Origin: Phyllostachys edulis
Taxonomy: Eukaryota > Streptophyta > Magnoliopsida > Poales > Poaceae
Reading direction: 5' to 3'
Length of the DNA: 64,000 bases
Assembly (NCBI GenBank): GCA_036346405.1
Contig: CM070562.1
Span: 112,690,412 to 112,754,411, forward strand
In this document: in pieces, positions 10,917-23,499 of the stretch
Numbering within the stretch: position 1 is the stretch's first letter
Layout of the letters: every line of letters begins with the position of its first letter
The notes under the pieces: model-generated
Databases searched by the model: none
What the model was told of the DNA's origin: nothing
The model's input: only the letters and a program-made list of their open reading frames with translations
Translations under genes and position numbers: made by a program

Positions 10917-10993
10917 GTTGTGACACCACGGTTCACTACACAAGACACTCGTACGATAAGAGTGTCTTGTGAAGTGTCACCGTTGTGCCACAA
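10917..10993. repeat. Perfect-core hairpin (about 34-bp arms, 9-nt loop)
   Basis: The left arm (10917-10950) ends ACACAAGACACTC and the right arm (10960-10993) begins GAGTGTCTTGTG. The arms pair along their whole length with a few mismatches around a 9-nt loop. It lies in the 5' leader of E2, upstream of a possible first exon ending at an ATG...gtaag donor near 11125. Confidence 0.7.
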
Positions 10994-12050
10994 CTTCTGA
11001 TGACCTTCTGTACCTTCCCTCTTCCTCCTCCCCGTCGTCTTGCGACCCGACTACCTCACTGACCTCCCAGTGCCTCTAGCTCTCTGAGCCTCGGCCTCGG
11101 CTACCTCACCACCGACACCCGCGATGTCGATCAAGGTAAGATAGATCTATTGGTTTGTGTTGTTGGTATTCATGTGAACCGAGTTGCAATATGGGCTACC
11201 TAGCTAGCTTGTTTGGTTGATGGTCGGTTTGAACACCATTGGCCTTGTTGTCTTCTTTGTCTTGCCCTCTTGTGGCTATTTGGTTTGGATGGATAGATGG
11301 ATCTAGAGGTGGGGAATGGGGTTGTGTTTGGGCATGACTCTTGGTATATTCCTAAAGATATTTTTGTTTTAGATCATTATGATCACGGTGTCTTCTTTGA
11401 AAAACATATTGATGCAACCTTAAGAAGTGGCAATCAGATGGAGGTAATTTGGTTTGCCTCTGGAGAGGATTTTAACAAATGGTATCTGTTAATAATAAGT
11501 CGATCACCATCTATTCTTAGGATAAATAACACCATGCATGTAAGTGTTTCATGGATATAGGTGAGTTTCTCTGAGTTCTTTGCTCTTATCGCTTGACATG
11601 AAAACCATAAATGTTACTAGTTGTGTTCAGCGATGAGATATGAAATGAATCTCCGAGACAATAGGATGAACTGTATATGAATAATTTTGGAATGAAAGCT
11701 TATGAATCTATGGAATCAAAATCCTCACACATAGTTTGCACATATGAGTGTAAACAAACTTCTATATGGATAGAAGTGAGTTTCTACAGGTTGCTGCTCT
11801 TATTTGTTTTATAAATAGAGAGTTAACCATTAAGGGAAACTCTTTTTTACATCCTAACATGATATCGTCAACATACCATATACTGTTATCTAATTACCAT
11901 TCATGTTCTTTTTACAGAAGTTTATGGTCTTCTTATTTAGTATGAAGAAATTTGCCGCTCGGTATTAAAATACTTGAGCGAGATGTGATTGTAATTGTCT
12001 GAGTCTTAATTATTTGTTTCAACATATTTTATATGTTTCCTTTGGACTTG
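10994..12050. other. E2 5' internal region, no recognised gene
   Basis: 10994-11140 is C-rich and ends in 'atgtcgatcaaggtaagat', which looks like a short first coding exon with a donor site. 11297-11560 holds an 87-codon plus frame I cannot assign. The remainder is AT-rich, intron-like DNA. Confidence 0.4.
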
Positions 12051-12053
12051 TAT

Positions 12054-15000
12054 TCAAGTATTATCCATGAGAGTTGAAATTTCTGCTGCTGCTTGGAGGT
12101 TCTGAGTATTGGTGATGGGTGAGCTAGTAGGTTGATCAATTGTGCTTGATTGGCCATCATTTGGTTCGATCTCGGCCTTGAGTTTGGAGGAGGAGGTGGG
12201 CTTCTTTGCTGGAGTCTCTGGATCATTCCCAGGGGCTCTTCCTTGGCCACTAGCGCTGCCACTTCCCCTTGTGGTCACCATCTGCTAGGGTCCAAGAGGT
12301 AAGAAAAGGTAAGAGATCTAGGAGGTAAGGCTTAAGACTTAAAGCAACTAACCCCAATATAACCCCAAAAGTCAATACTTCTACAATCAAACTCATCACT
12401 TTCTACCCGATGCTTGTTGCCCTCAGGGCTGCAAGTAAAAAGGTCACGACATGGAGGGGAGGTCTTTTGTAAAGTAGCCCCAGAGGTAACCTTTACAAAA
12501 GAGCCGCCACTCATGCCACAACAGGGAGGTCCTTAGTGCTACCACAACAACTTAGATCGGTCCCATAGACGTTCCAAGGAAAGGATTCCATTTAATTTCA
12601 CAAAACGTTGAGACAAGCAAAAGATAAGGAGGAGATAAGGTGAGATAAGATACAGGGGAGGGGGTAAGAATAGATAGATGATCCAGGTAAGGAGAGAACA
12701 ATTTCATTTCTCTTGTTTAGTAAAACATATTTTGAACTCTTTCTAGCGGCGATCTAATAGGCTGCGTCTTGCGTCGAGGATGCTCGATACCACTTGTAAC
12801 GACCGGCCGAGCACACGGGGAGGTCCCTCGGGACCTCTGGGAGGTCCTCAAGAACCCCGGGGCGTCAGGAGGTCCTCGGGACCTCTGGGAGGTCGAAAGA
12901 CTTCAGGGATGTCAGAGAGGACATCCGGTGGGACCCGCCTGAGACCTCTCGAGAGGTCAGGAGGACCACTCGGGTCTGCAGAAGATCTGACCACAGGTCG
13001 TTGGACCTCGGACCTCCCCAAACTCCACGTCACCACTCGAGGAGTGCAGAAGGAACCACCAGGAGGTCGTGGGGCTTAGGGTAAGCCTAAGTCCTCTGTG
13101 ATCCAAACCGGCCCAGAGATCATCATTGGTCCTCCACAACAACAAGTGATAACATATACATCCACAAGACTTTATTAACACAAAAGGAGGTTTGATTACA
13201 AGGTTGCTTACAACTCCGACAGAACAGGAGCACACAAGCCTTGAAGAACAAAGACAATGTCCACCCATTACACCACGGTGATTGGGTGAAGAAGTGGCCC
13301 TAATTGAAATTTGGTCATCTTCATCATCAAAGAAGTCTTCATCTGCTCAATATATGAATCAAGCAAGAGTGAGCACAACAACCGTGCTATAAGTTACACC
13401 GTTATTTAACAAAATGACATGCATAGGGATATATTAAGGAACAACATAATAGGGTTGATTTGCATAAAGCCAATTTTATTTCAAATACAAGTATTAAGTT
13501 TCAAGGCAATGATTACCATAATTAAAATTCAGTTTTACAAATCCATTTTAGTTGGATACATTCATCATTGAAATGGTGAAGGATACCCTCTGCACAAGGC
13601 TTCCCTTAAACCCAACTTTGGCTAAACCACCAAAACCACATTTCAATATTTCTTTTGAAAACCAAAACCAAGAGCAAACTTTGAGTGACATTGCGGCATG
13701 TCCATGGCCAGTGAACACGGCTATTCGAATAGATTTACACTCTGCGAGAGGTTGCACACTTTACCCACATGACATGAATTCTCTAGTTTGCTTGGCATCC
13801 GTCGATGCCACCTCACACTTCCTTTGGTAAGAGGTCTAGAGCACATGACAAGGTCTTTACAATGCATTGCTCCACCACAGTACACCCACTCTAAGGTTTC
13901 ACTCCCATTGGACTTACCATCCGCCGGGTTTAAGCCCCCTCTTGAGCCGGGTGGGACTACAACTAGTCATAACATGACAAACCCACTGCGTCCGTAGGGC
14001 AAACCATGATAGAGCTTTGCAAATTAATTAGCCAGGTCCCACACTCCATACTGGAGACATGTGGTTGCACAATTTTGGCATAGCCCATTATAGGCTTAGC
14101 AAGTGGTGTCTCAAAGACCGGTCCTTAGCAGGCTTGGGCGACAAACCTCAACCACAGGGCTTGGATCACCACGACCCCGTGCATAAACATGCACCAACCA
14201 TACAACCAGCTTCGCCCAAGTCAAAACCATTTTTTATTAACTATGCTTTACAATTCTCCATGTCACACCAATGCCAAGGCCAAGTTAAACATCCATGACA
14301 CACCAATGTCATGGCCGAAATCTCCATGGCACACCAATGCCAGGGCTCAAAACATTTGATTATTTGACGTTTTTGGTCTAAACTCCCCAAATCAAGGTTT
14401 TGGTCTAAGCATTACTAAGCATTTTATTTTTCAAGAGCTTCGGGTCCTCACTATTGCAAGAACCAGTTTTTATCTAAGGTGACAAGGAGGTTGATTCAAT
14501 CATGGATAGAGGTCATACCAAATAGTAGGTTTAACTATGGATTAAAAGATGGGCATTGAAATATTTAGTAAAGTAAGCATGCATACACCTTTGAAAACAA
14601 CATAAATAATTTGAAGTAATGGGTGCAACATGGTCAAGAATGTAACTTGCCTTGCTCAAGATCTCAGTGCTTCCTCTCCTCACTTGAACTCGGGCTCCAC
14701 ACGGTCTGGGCAATCTACGTGAAAAACCAAATACTCAAACAAAGCTCAAACAAGATTTCAAAGAACACCAAATAAACTTAGATACAAAACCAACAGAAAA
14801 GAGAGGTCAAGAGGAGGTCCAAGGAGCTCATGGAGAGGTCTTAGGGCTCGAGAGAGGATGTCGAGAGACTGTTGGAGGAGGTCGAGACTAAGAGTGAGGA
14901 GGTTTATGGTGGCTCGGTTGAGACAGGGAGTAGAAATGAGGAAGAAAGTGATAAAGGAGGGCTCTCCCAATATATATATAGGGAAGCAAAAGCACGTGAC

Positions 15001-16833
15001 CCATGTTAGAGTCAACAAGAGTTGGTAAATAGGGCGATGGAGTAGGCAAGGAATGTGACTATTGATGCAGCGAGTCTTAAAAAAAGTGAGGGCATTTAAT
15101 GCGACATAGCGTGCATTAAATGCTTGGAGACTCCTTGCACAGACTCGATCAAAGGTAAAAGCTGGGAGTGTGGCGCCAAGTGGGGCGACCAAAACCCACA
15201 GAGGAGGTCTGCGAGGACCTCGAGGAGGTCTTCACGATGAACAAGGAGATCCTCACCCACCGGGAGGTCTGGCAGTTGGATCTCCAAAGGAGGTCCAAGC
15301 GGTTAGATTTAACGCATAAGCGGGAGATCCACAAAAATGTGAGAGAACCTCACCCGCAAAGAAGGTCTAGAACCAGTAGGATCCAATCCGGGAGAGATGC
15401 GAGCGGTTAGGATTCCCAGGGAGATCCTAACGATCGGATCTACCAAAAAGGGAGGTACGGATGGCGAGATTTCCAAAGGGAGGTCTTGGCGATCGAGATC
15501 CACAAGGAGGAGGTCTGGGCGGTTAAGATCTCCAAGGGGTGGGGGTCTTAACGTCGAGATGTGCAAGGAGGAGGTCTGAGCAGTTAAGATCTCGAGGAGA
15601 GGTCTTAACGGTCGAGATGTGCAAGGAGGAGGTCTGGGCGATTAAGATCTCAAGGGAGGTCTTAGCAGTCCAGATGTGCAAGGGAGGTCTGAGCAGTTAA
15701 GATCTCCAAGGGAGGTCTTAACGGTCGAGATATGCAAGGAAGAGGTCTGGGCGGTTAAGATCTCCAAGGGGGTCTTAACGGTCGAGATGTGCAAGGGAGG
15801 TCTGGGCGGTTAAGATCTCCAAGGGAGGTCTTAACGGTCCAGATGTGCAAGGGAGGTCTGGGCAGTTAAGATCTCCAAGGAGAGGTCTTAACGGTCTAGA
15901 TGTGCAAGGGAGGTCTGGGCGTTAGGACCAACAGGGCTAGCTGGATCTCGGCCTTAGAACTAAATTGGGTGGTCCAAAATGGTTGGGGCGTTCGGACCAG
16001 CCGAGCGCCACAACAAATCGGGCCATCAATGAAGATCTAAGGGCTCGAGAGGAGGTGGGGCGTTGAACCATCCGAACATCTCACGAGATCAAAGCATCCA
16101 ATGCAAATCGGACGACTCACATTTGATAGAGGTGGAAATAGATAGGGAGGGTATCTGGAGGACCTAGGGAGGTCCGGTGGGACCTGAGGAGGTCCAATAA
16201 AGGTAAGGGAAGGTCCTAGAGGATAGGGAGAGGTCTGAAGGACACGGGGAGGTCAAATAAATGTAAGGAGAGGTCTAAAGCGGTAGTACCACCAGAAATG
16301 CAGGCGGCACTCTGGGTGGTGCCAAGGGAACCTCGAGAGAATGTTTCAAGGCTTCAAGCAACGAATGATACTCAAGAAAACATGGAAGCTACGAGATTCC
16401 AAAGGAGTTCAAATGCACAAGAGGGTGGCACGGACTAAGGGAGGTTGCGAGCCAGAGAGGACCCGAGAGAGAGAAATGGGTCTTGGGAGGTCTAAGCGTT
16501 TGGGAGGTCTAGACCTAAGGAGGTCTGGACCATAGGAGGATCACCTGAGAGGAGGTCCGAGCCCTTGGATCCAAACAAAGGAGAGGTGCAGGCCAACAAA
16601 TCTCGAGACAAAGGGAGGTCTAGGCGAGAGATGGACAAGAACATGGACAGAGAAGGGAAAATCTTCAAAACTCCAATAACTCAGTAACCAACAAGGAACT
16701 TTTAGTTGTAGTTTGAGTTAGTCAACTTAAAGCCATTATGAAATTTCAAGTTAAGCTTTGAATTTTCATCAAAACAAATGGTTCTTTTTATTTTGAAAAT
16801 TCCAAAAAGATTCTAAAATAAATTGAGGTGTCA
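12054..16833 (-). mobile_element. Truncated gypsy element: 5' LTR, PBS and start of gag
   Basis: On the minus strand the LTR begins TGACACCTC at 16833 and ends CGGTCGTTACA at 12795, about 4039 bp. Just inside is a primer-binding-site-like 'tggtatcgagcatcctcg', close to the methionyl-tRNA-primed consensus. After a leader of about 500 bp an ATG at 12281 opens a frame beginning MVTTRGSGSASG, a Ser/Thr/Lys-rich start like the Gag of chromovirus-type gypsy elements. The frame stops near 12054 and nothing further (protease, RT, integrase, 3' LTR) is present, so the element is cut off there. No TSD can be read. Confidence 0.65.
15490..15925. repeat. About 56-bp tandem repeat inside the 4-kb LTR
   Basis: Units of 55-60 bp begin 'ggtctgggcggttaagatct', continue with 'ccaagggaggtcttaacggt' and end in 'cgagatgtgcaaggga'. 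Seven to eight units are recognisable from 15511 to 15920. A looser 'ggaggtc' periodicity covers much of the LTR from 12820 to 16620. Confidence 0.85.
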
Positions 16834-18260
16834 CTGTAGGGCCGATGGGCGGGCGCCATGAGAGGGCGAGGCAGCCTTGGTGGTGGCGAACATAGCCGTG
16901 AGGCGGTCGAGTGGCAGTGGCGGCACTATGGGAGCCGGGCCGATTGGGTAGAGGGGAGAGCCAAGGAGCAAGCTCCATGGGTGAGCAGTGGGGAGAAGAG
17001 TAGAGATGCAAGATGGGGAAGAGAATGAATGTGCCTGGTGTGTTTCGGCTAACCTTTTCACAACTCCTCCGAATGGAATCTTGTCTTCTTGAAGAGAGAG
17101 AGAGGTTCTTGATTTGGTTTTGTTGGGATTTCTTTTGAGTTTTGTAGGGAGATAGCTTGAGGCCAACAAGAAGGACATGAACATCCAGGTGTATATACAC
17201 AGATAGAGAAAAGGGTATATTGTACAATGTACAACTTTCAGTCCTCTAATTTAGGATTGTAGTTTGATTGAATGCTAACATATGCATACTGTACGCCAAT
17301 TATCCTGATTTTATCAAGCAAGAATAGGTAATGCTTCAGCTTAACCATAAGTCAACTCAGCAATAAAATAGGTAATACTAACAACAGTAACAAGTTGAAT
17401 GTACATGTGATTTTACCTGGGGCAAGATACCCTTTTGTCCTAGCTAGACTTGTGCAGTTTGATGCATCCACATTTAACATTTTAGCTATACCAAAATCAG
17501 AGTTGCAAGCTCTGAATTCCAGATCAATCAGAAATTGAAATCCATCCGAATCATTGCGTAGCTGCATGCTGTCGATGACATTATTAGAGACGAATTGGGT
17601 AGTAGGGATGTATGCTCTAGACATTAAAATCCATCTGAATTATGGTATAGAGATGGTAGATAGTATTTGCCTAGGGGATGACATGATTTAGTCGGAAGAT
17701 TTATTATGTTTTGCACCTGTTTGCATGGTCAGTTGAATTGTATTGTTGAAGTATTGCTAAGAAACTTCAGCACTCTTTTGGGTATTTCCATTTTAGAAAA
17801 GGGCATCTGCTGTGGGAGCAAAGGGTATACTGACAAAGAACCACCCTTGTTTCTGTATGTGATTTCAGTAGTAGCTTTTTCTTATGGCATGAGATTTGGA
17901 ACCGATTTGATTGACTTGGGGCACTTCAGTCATGTTAGTTCTTTGTAATATACTTATTTTATTATTTCATAAAATTACTTGTGGATTTTTATCCAACTTA
18001 GTGGCTGCAGTAAAATGATGCTCATTTAGTGATTCACCACTCCAAAATATGGGTCCGTGTCTATTGCTAATGTAGATTCTTGATGGTTCTCCTCAAATAT
18101 GCATATCGTTTATTATTTCTACTGAGTAATACATCACCAATTCACTTTCTTAGTTGTTGTGGTACAAATATATGGACGCTACACGGGCATAACTGCATGA
18201 TCTCCTAAGGAGTATATTCAATTTCCAAAAGCAGTATAGTAATTAGAAGAGAGAAGCATA
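16834..18260. other. E2 internal region carrying a kinase fragment
   Basis: Apart from the receptor-kinase fragment at 17415-17512 nothing is recognised. 16834-17180 is GC-rich on the left and pyrimidine-rich on its minus strand, like a 5' leader. The rest is AT-rich. Confidence 0.4.
17415..17512 (-). pseudogene. Fragment of a receptor-like kinase (activation segment)
   Basis: The minus strand encodes 'SDFGIAKMLNVDASNCTSLA' and then 'RTKGYLAPG', followed by a gtaaaa donor. This is the DFG motif through the APE motif of a leucine-rich-repeat receptor-like kinase. The usual Gly of GTKGYLAPE is Arg and the Glu of APE is Gly, so it is degenerate. No other kinase exon, LRR region or signal peptide is visible within about 1 kb, so it is a captured or relic fragment inside E2. 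Confidence 0.6.
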
Positions 18261-19902
18261 TGTTGATGACAAGATTTGGCATCTGTAAAAGGTTTTAAAG
18301 ACCTCTTGAGAGATTCTAGTTTCAGAGCTATAGTTGATCGGCAGAACCACCATCTAAGCAGTATGACCGTGCATTACTAGGCGGTAGTACCGTATCTTGG
18401 ATTCGGTCGTGTTGAGTTTTGTTGAAATTGTGGTTTTGGCAAGTGATATTCATCGGTAGTATCCGACATGTTAAGTCTTGGAACTACGGTGAAAGCGATA
18501 CTACTCATGAGTATGTAGCAGCACGACCGCAAGTCACTTTGTGCGTAGGATTCCTTGAGGCGTCCGATTAAATCGAGCGGTCGGATCACTATGAGCGTTC
18601 GGACCGTCCGACGTAAAGGACTTGTGAGCGTCCGATTAATCGGACGACCAAAAGCAGAGCGTGAGCGTTCGGACCGTCCGAGCGGATATAACATGCGATC
18701 CGCAAGGCTATAACATGCGATCCGAAAGGCCAAATCAATCTGGGCCGTCCACGTGGCGAGACGTGCGTCTCCGAGGTCTTTGAAGCGCTTCTGTGAAGCG
18801 GTAGTTCCGCAATATGAAGCGGTACTACCGTACAAAGGTAGTACCAAATGTTTTATGACGGTAATACCGTGTTTTTGGAACTACCGTTGAGCGGTACTAC
18901 CGTAAATATGCAACGGTACTACCACAGGTCACTTGATCTGAAATGGATTCTTGGTAACGTCCGATTGAAATCGGATGGTCCAGATCGCTGTGAACGTTCG
19001 GACTGTCCAAACGTGAAGGGACTTGTGAGACGTCCGATTGAAATCGGATGGCCCAAAAGCACATGAACGTTCGGACCGCCAAACAGTGTCTAGATCTAAC
19101 GGCTAAAAACACGTGATCCGATTGGCCATTTCAATCTAGGCCGTCCACGTGGCAGGGTGTGTGTCTCTAAAGCTTTGGAACATTTCTGTGAAGCGGTAGT
19201 TCCGCAGTGTGGAGCGGTACTACTGCACCACGGTAGTACCGAATGTTTTATGGTGGTAATACCGCATATTGATTTTTATCAGGAGACTTTCCATGAAGAT
19301 TTCTTCAAGACAACCAGCTATTGTCAAAGAGGTACGACCGGCTCTTGGTGCACGGTATTACCGTATCGCGGTCATTCCGATTCGTAGTTGGCGGAACTAC
19401 CGTGCTTTGTTCAAGACCTTCCACGCAGATTTTCCGCGAAGACCTCCTCGAGACTTTTTCACGAGGATCTTTTTCAAGACTTTCCATGAAGATTTCTTGC
19501 CAGAGCATCCCGGATGTGTTTAAATAGGAAATATTTATTAGTTATAGAAAGTTTGAAGATCATAACCGAATCATATATGTAATCTTATTTTCGGAGTTCT
19601 GATCTTTTACGGTTGAGACCTGCTGCCCTTTAAAAGGGTCATGGCCGATTGTAAAAGGAAAAAAACCAATCGATCAAATACCAATTGCATCTACTTTTAT
19701 TCATAGTTCCTTGTAGTCCCGTACCTTTCCAACTTCTTTTGCTTCCTGTCCGGCGAGATCGCAAGATCAAAACCGTGCAAAGCACCACCACGCTGCGCCA
19801 CGACTAGCTCCGCCTAGGTGCTGCGCGTTGGTGACAAGATCCGGAGCACTTTGTTGCTGCCGCGATCATCGTGTTGTCTTGTGACACAATTACATCGTAA
19901 CA
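18261..19902 (+). mobile_element. 5' LTR of a second gypsy element
   Basis: The LTR ends 'cgtaaca' at 19902, immediately before a primer-binding-site-like 'ttggcgactcatttgagg'. A plausible start is TGTTGATG at 18261. U3 features include a 396-bp direct duplication, and R/U5 features include 'tttaaaagggtcatggcc' near 19630. The start is less certain than the end. Confidence 0.5.
18525..19265. repeat. 396-bp direct duplication within LTR U3
   Basis: Blocks at about 18525-18870 and 18925-19265 share the order 'cgtccgatt..atcgga', 'gcgttcggaccgtcc', 'catgcgatccg', 'ccgtccacgtggc', 'tctgtgaagcggtagttccg', 'gcggtactac' and 'aatgttttatg'. The 'ccgtccacgtggc' copies start at 18745 and 19141, 396 bp apart. 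They differ by several substitutions per hundred bases. Confidence 0.8.
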
Positions 19903-20030
19903 CAAATTGGCGACTCATTTGAGGAACAAGCGGTTCGACTTTAAGCTACTGTAGAGAGCTCTTCCCTGGGCAAAGATCAAGAAGAAAGCTGTATTGTTTG
20001 CACCGATCCAGGGGTGTAATCACTGCAACC

Positions 20031-23000
20031 ATGGCAAAGGATGGTTCTACTGCTGATGCAAAAAACATCATCACTCCCACGCTTGAGGATCTGCGGGAGT
20101 ATCGTCGAGAATCTGGCATAAAATTCGACAAGTTGATGTTGTCATGCTTCCAGAAGACCAGGCAAGGTGTCATTATGAAAGAAGGTGAATTACCATCTAT
20201 CTACACCAGGCTTGAGGTAAAGCCCAATGTGAGTAATGCATCTCTTACTGAAGAACAAGTTGCTTTGATGATTGATCAACAAATAGGTGCCTCAGTATCC
20301 AATACCTTAGACAGGTTGCTATCTAGTCGTCTCAGGGTTGTGATGCTTGAATTGCAAGATGAGACAAATAAAAAGCAGCCCTTAGCTAGTAATATTGATA
20401 CTGCAACATGTAGTAATGCTAGCAAAATTCATCATGAGCTTGTACCTTTTGATGCATCGGTTTCCCCTATGCTACATGCAACTACACAACAAGATGCACC
20501 AATACAACATGCCTGTAGCCGAACTATTGTCGGAGGTTCGGCTGAGATTGGGGCGCCATCGTTTATGGCACCAAATGCTGTTACGCAGGGGGACACACCA
20601 CCTACTTTCACATTATCAAATGGATCACTTAATTTAGTAAGCTCGGCTCCACATGTAGCTAATTATCATGGCCGAGTAGACGAAAATTCAGCAAGTGCAT
20701 TTGTGCCTCCATACTACATGGTGGCTTATAGTACACCTCCCATCCTCCTCAAGGTTCAGGCACTGCATATGGGCCATTGCCAGATAGTCATTTTAACAAA
20801 TCTTTACAACCCACATCACATGCACAGCCGAACCAAATTCCACAATATGCCTATGGCGCACCTCAACCTAATGCTCTCAGGCTGCAACTAGCAGCCAATG
20901 TGACGCCTAATCGGCCTATGGCCGAAACATGTGTTGGACCTGAAAGCATTAGAGAACAAGTAGCTAGCATGTTTAGAGAGATATTTGGGGTAGAGCCTAA
21001 AGGAAGATCACATGCATATCAAAAACCATACCCTAATGTTTACGATACTGTGCAATATCCCAGGGGATTTAGAGTACCTGAGTTTGCCAAGTTTACTGGA
21101 GATGATGGCAAATCCACATTAGAGCATATAGGTCAATTTATTGTGCAATGTGGTGAAGCTAGTGCTAGCGATGCTTTAATGATAAGATTATTTCCTTTGT
21201 CTCTGTCTGGTACTGCATTCAATTGGTATACTTTCTCACTTGAAAGAAAAGCTAGAAAGTCATGTTTTCTTAGATGTTAGCCAAGTATTGCAAAAAGCTC
21301 TGGCACAAGAAAGCCGCGCTAAAGAGTCTAGAAAATTTTAGAAGTCAGGTGACAAAATAAAAGTATATCGTCCTAATATTCACATGCTTGAGTATGAGTC
21401 TGAAAATTCGGACGATGACGATATTGATGTTTGTGTGGCCGAATGGGCTTGGTCTTCAAAATCTAAACCATTTGCTTGTTCAGCCTTAAAGCCGGTTTCA
21501 CAAAAAAATCGGCAAGAGGAAATTAAGTACACCTTTGATGTTGCTAAGTGTGATAGAATTTTTGATTATTTGTTGCAAGAAAAACAGATCAAGTTGCCTG
21601 ACAATCATGTTATACTAGCACCCAAAGAATTGAAAAGACGTGCATATTGTAAATGGCACAGTTCCTATTCTCATGCCACTAATGATTGCAATGTTTTTCG
21701 TCGATAGGTTCAATCGGCCATTAATGAGGGACGATTGAAATTTGCTGAAGGTCCAAAAATACAGCTAGATCACAACCCCTTCCCTGTCAATGTAATTGAT
21801 TTCGAGAACAAGAAAATACTTATTCGGCCATCTCAAGCCGAATCTACAAAAGGCAAAAGTGTGGTGGTAGACATAGGGGGCATAAGGACATCAAAATCTG
21901 AGGTGGTGCCAGTTGTTAAGCCAAAGATGATCAAACCGAAAAGCCCAGAAGTCGATCACTAGAAGGTTAATGGAGGTAAAGGCAAGACCATCAAAAGAGT
22001 TGAAAGGCCGAAACCTACATTCAAAGAGCTTTTGGCTAAGTATGAGGATATCAAGGCTGGCCGAAACAGTGCTAATCTGCTAAATAATTTCAAGTGGCCA
22101 AGGTCACCCACAAAGCAAAAAATTGATGGCCGGGACCGTTGTCGAGAGGATTTCCGTGCAGCAGCACCTTGCCCTCCTTTTGGACCACCAATACCCGTCC
22201 CATGGGGTCCTCCTCCTATTGGTTTTCCTCCTTGTCCACCATGGGGTTGGTATGGTCCATGGATGCCACCTCTAATGCCTTTAGGACCATTCCATCCGGG
22301 GTGGACAACACCCAGAAGACCTGTGTTTGATAGATTGTCACGTCCTAATAATGATCGTTTTGATCAAAGAAATCGGTCTTACAATGGGAGGAATAATAGA
22401 GTGGTGAAGAAAGTGTATCGTGTCAAGGGTGGTGATCATTTGGGTGAAGAAACAGATGTGAATTCAAAAGCAAAAGAGCCAAGTATCAAACAAGAAGAAA
22501 AGCAAGAACAATCAGCTGCTGTTGTTTCAAAAATCAGCAATGGGAAACACATAGCGGCCAAGGCTACGTAGTTCGGATCGAGGCGGCGAAGACGACTCTG
22601 GCGACCACAAAGCGATCTGTAGCTACTGATGCCGCGGACGCCAGTTTGGCTATAGTAGCAGCCGAGCAAAACTGCGTTGCATGTTGATTTTGAAGCACCA
22701 AAAACAGTGGGAAAGCTTAAAGAAAAAAATGTCTTTGCTGCCTGGGACAAAGCCGCAGTCTCGTTGGTGTCCTCCTGGGCTTTCTCATTCCCAAAAGAGG
22801 AGATTACAGCAGATGCGAATGCAAGAACTCAGAGAGGCCAAGGCAAAAAAAATAAGAGACGAAATATTCAATGAAATAAAGCCTATGGTGCCTATCCGAA
22901 AAGAGTGAAGGGTGAAGACAATCGAGACACCAGCTCAAGTGCATGATGATGATGAGGATGATTTGCTAGATTATGAAGGATCTCCAATGATTAAAGATGA

Positions 23001-23165
23001 CACTTCACCTCGTCAAGGTATGGATATCAATATGGTGTTCACATTACCTTCAGAATTTCGGATTACTAGTGAAGAGGTTGCTCAGTTATGTCTTGGCCCT
23101 AAAGAAGCCATTTTCGAGAAGCCCGAAGAATCAAGCCGACATTTGAAACCATTATATGTTGGTCT
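20031..23165 (+). pseudogene. Gypsy gag polyprotein, broken, ending before pol
   Basis: The ATG at 20031 opens MAKDGSTADAKN. After a frameshift near 20770 the Gag core continues in another frame, 'YPRGFRVPEFAKFTGDDGKS' and 'LFPLSLSGTAFNWYTF' (about 21060-21235), which is the retrotransposon gag domain. Downstream come a charged region, 'YCKWHSSYSHATNDCNVFRR' (21650-21705), a Pro/Gly/Trp-rich segment (22150-22320) and 'WCPPGLSHSQKRRLQ' (22765-22815), then 'MDINMVFTLPSEF' and 'FEKPEESSRHLKPLYV', the lead-in to the protease. There the homology ends near 23165 and no protease, RT or integrase follows. Several stops and frameshifts (about 21280, 21345, 21705, 21960) make it non-functional. Confidence 0.75.
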
Positions 23166-23499
23166 CCATACTCCTGATATTTTTTTGGGCCTATCTATTT
23201 TTCGATATACTTCTTTATTAGTCTCCTATTTGAACTAAGCATGTACCGTCCAATGTCCACGTGATTCTTAACAGCACGCAAGCACAATGCAACAAAGCAT
23301 GCACCGTTAATACCAATTCAAAATTTGAATGATCAAACAACATGCACAATGCAACAAAGCATGCATTGTTCGCTTGTTTTTAGGGATTAGCTCTGCATGG
23401 TTCAAGGTAGTATTAACACCACTAATGGATGTATCCATTAAGGAAGTCCCCACTCAGTCGGTACATATCTCAAAGTTGATCAAGGGTATGTAGGTATGG

